A stretch of 64,000 bases of DNA from Acidimicrobiia bacterium. GTDB taxonomy: Bacteria > Actinomycetota > Acidimicrobiia > Spongiisociales > UBA11373. Position numbers and translations under genes: made by a program. The notes under the pieces are model-generated. The model ran no database searches, was not told the origin of the DNA, and was given only the letters and a program-made list of their open reading frames with translations. The stretch lies in assembly GCA_029263095.1 (NCBI GenBank), contig JAJCYA010000085.1, positions 27,634 through 91,633 on the forward strand, given 5' to 3'. Below are positions 63,185 to 64,000 of this stretch, piece after piece (within the stretch, counting starts at the first letter, position 1; the number at the start of each line of letters is the position of its first letter).

Positions 63185-63722
63185 AGGATGGCTTGAGTTG
63201 GCGGTCGCCTCGCTTCCGGTGGCTGGGGCGATCGTGGTCGCGTTCGTCCCACGTTGGGCGGAAGTCAGAGAGGCCAGGCGCACCCGCTACGCAGAATCCG
63301 TTCAAACTCTTGTCGCCTGGACTGAGTTTCCCTACCGGGTGGCGCGTCGAGTCGGAGATGCCCCTGAGATACTTGAAGGGCTGGCGGTGCTCGGGCATGA
63401 CCTCCAGGAGAACGTCGTCTACCACAAGGCGTGGGTCACCGCAGAGAGCAGGGCGATGGGCCGTCTGTATAGCGAGGTAACCGAGGCGCTGCGTGCTGCG
63501 GTTGGACCGGCAATCCAATCAGCTTGGGGGAGTCGACCGGTGACGGAGCCAGATGATATGAACATCGGATCCCTCGGCATGCACCGAGCCGCTATTGGCG
63601 AACTCCTCAATCGCGTAGCAGTGGCATCGCAGACACGCTTCGGATGGCGGAGGCTCTTGGGAGGGCTGAACGGAAGAAGGGAGGTCTTCGCTGCTTCGGT
63701 CAATCTCCCAATGGAAATCTGA
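63177..63722 (+). CDS. Single-pass membrane protein, candidate CBASS effector
   Basis: A 181-residue protein from a GTG at 63177 (GGAG upstream) that overlaps the E2-like stop. One hydrophobic segment at residues 5-24 is followed at once by basic and helical sequence (RWAEVREARRTRY), so about 155 residues should be cytoplasmic. The body is helical (ILEGLAVLGHDLQENVVYH, AMGRLYSEVTEALRAAVG) with no nuclease, patatin, TIR or SAVED signature. Its place as third gene of the operon is that of an effector. A membrane-disrupting toxin is the natural inference; the fold is not one I recognise. Confidence 0.6.
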   Translation: MDRGWLELAVASLPVAGAIVVAFVPRWAEVREARRTRYAESVQTLVAWTEFPYRVARRVGDAPEILEGLAVLGHDLQENVVYHKAWVTAESRAMGRLYSEVTEALRAAVGPAIQSAWGSRPVTEPDDMNIGSLGMHRAAIGELLNRVAVASQTRFGWRRLLGGLNGRREVFAASVNLPMEI

Positions 63723-63731
63723 GGTCATGGT

Positions 63732-63750
63732 GTCAAGCCTGTGTCAAACG
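63732..63750. repeat. Arm-type integrase-site candidates, right end
   Basis: TGTCAAGC (63732-63739) and TGTCAAAC (63743-63750), same orientation and 11-base offset as the pair at the left end. They lie 117 bases inside the right att repeat. Confidence 0.65.
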
Positions 63751-63866
63751 AACAGCGCCGAATCGGGTCGTCTGAGGCCGGATGCACGCGGACTGTGGTG
63801 ATCAGAACCCGCATGAATCAAGCATCTCGCGAATCCAACGGCACCACCGCGAACCCCATCTCCTAA

Positions 63867-63915
63867 CTCATAACCCGAAGGTCGCAGGTTCAAATCCTGC
63901 CCCCGCTACGAAGAA
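63867..63915. repeat. attR, 49-bp direct repeat, right copy
   Basis: Perfect copy of 52144-52192: the 3' half of the initiator tRNA gene from the anticodon loop, plus seven bases. It has no matching 5' half, so it is not a second tRNA gene. It is the former end of the tRNA gene displaced by insertion. Confidence 0.95.
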
Positions 63916-63945
63916 ACCTCAGGTAAACCCTGGGGTTTCTCTTTT
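63914..63945 (+). terminator. Original chromosomal terminator of the initiator tRNA
   Basis: AAACCTCAGG (63914-63923) pairs with CCTGGGGTTT (63929-63938) with one G-U pair, followed by CTCTTTT. Before insertion it would have followed the initiator tRNA. It is now stranded beyond the island. Confidence 0.8.
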
Positions 63946-64000
63946 GCAGGATTCTCGCCGTTCGAGTTCTGTTCGGCCTCGAACGGTTCGACGAGTAGTG

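Larger units (their letters stand above)
63723..64000. other. Right end of the island and chromosomal flank
   Basis: 278 bases without a gene. It holds the right arm-type repeats (63732-63750), a stretch of 116 bases with nothing I can assign, the right att copy, the original tRNA terminator, and about 60 bases of chromosome with no recognisable feature. Confidence 0.75.

Noticed and set aside
63867..63940. Second initiator tRNA gene
   Set aside because: Only the 3' half is present; the sequence before the anticodon loop does not form acceptor or D-stem partners. It is the right attachment site.

Overview
The window is high-GC DNA (about 60 percent by eye) from an actinobacterium. WhiB, a sigma-E/zinc-finger anti-sigma/RseB-like cluster, an SCP2-domain protein, a DUF2342 zincin, a UPF0182 giant membrane protein, a B-type succinate dehydrogenase and a b6-like cytochrome b all point to Actinomycetota. 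Acidimicrobiia or a neighbouring class is my best guess, but this is inference from gene content. Start codons are often GTG or TTG, and many genes overlap by ATGA or GTGA. At least seven genes seem to be read from leaderless promoters, with a TANNNT hexamer 6-7 nt upstream of the start codon.

Region by region. 1-9.5 kb: the end of guaA, two lipoproteins, and an electron-transport operon (GltD-like FAD/Fe-S oxidoreductase, cytochrome b, subunit IV, Rieske protein, tri-haem cytochrome c), followed by a cupredoxin lipoprotein divergent from a beta-propeller lipoprotein. 9.7-17.8 kb: an orphan CheA-type hybrid kinase, a PcrA/UvrD helicase, an MgtC-family protein, a B12-binding mutase subunit next to sucC-sucD, and a LysE-family exporter. 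17.9-27.3 kb: uridine kinase and central metabolism (icd, mdh, sdhC-sdhA-sdhB), with HU, an SCP2 protein and a DapA-family aldolase. 27.4-35.6 kb: whiB, the sigma factor/anti-sigma/RseB-like operon, a histidine kinase, a peroxiredoxin, a DUF2342 zincin, an HtrA protease and moaE. 35.8-43.6 kb: a branched-chain amino acid type ABC operon (livF, livG, acyl-CoA synthetase, livH, livM, livK) whose last frame runs openly through a terminator into bioY. 43.7-52.1 kb: membrane and housekeeping proteins, a secreted phosphoesterase and the initiator tRNA.

52.14-63.92 kb is an integrated mobile island of about 11.7 kb. It is bounded by a perfect 49-bp direct repeat made of the 3' half of the initiator tRNA-Met gene and the first bases after it. 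It carries a tyrosine integrase translationally coupled to an excisionase, paired arm-type repeats at both ends, and almost only defence-type cargo. The cargo is: a diadenylate-cyclase-like protein with degenerate motifs; a three-gene modification/nuclease set (two paralogous zinc-ribbon DNA methyltransferases and a PD-(D/E)XK nuclease); an HTH repressor plus ImmA/IrrE peptidase pair; and, divergent from that pair, a three-gene operon of a CD-NTase, an E2-like protein and a single-pass membrane protein.

The last three genes read as a short type II CBASS whose effector does not resemble a CBASS effector I know. The HTH/peptidase pair is arranged like the CapH/CapP switch known from other CBASS operons. 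This composite locus is the most promising candidate for an undescribed system here.
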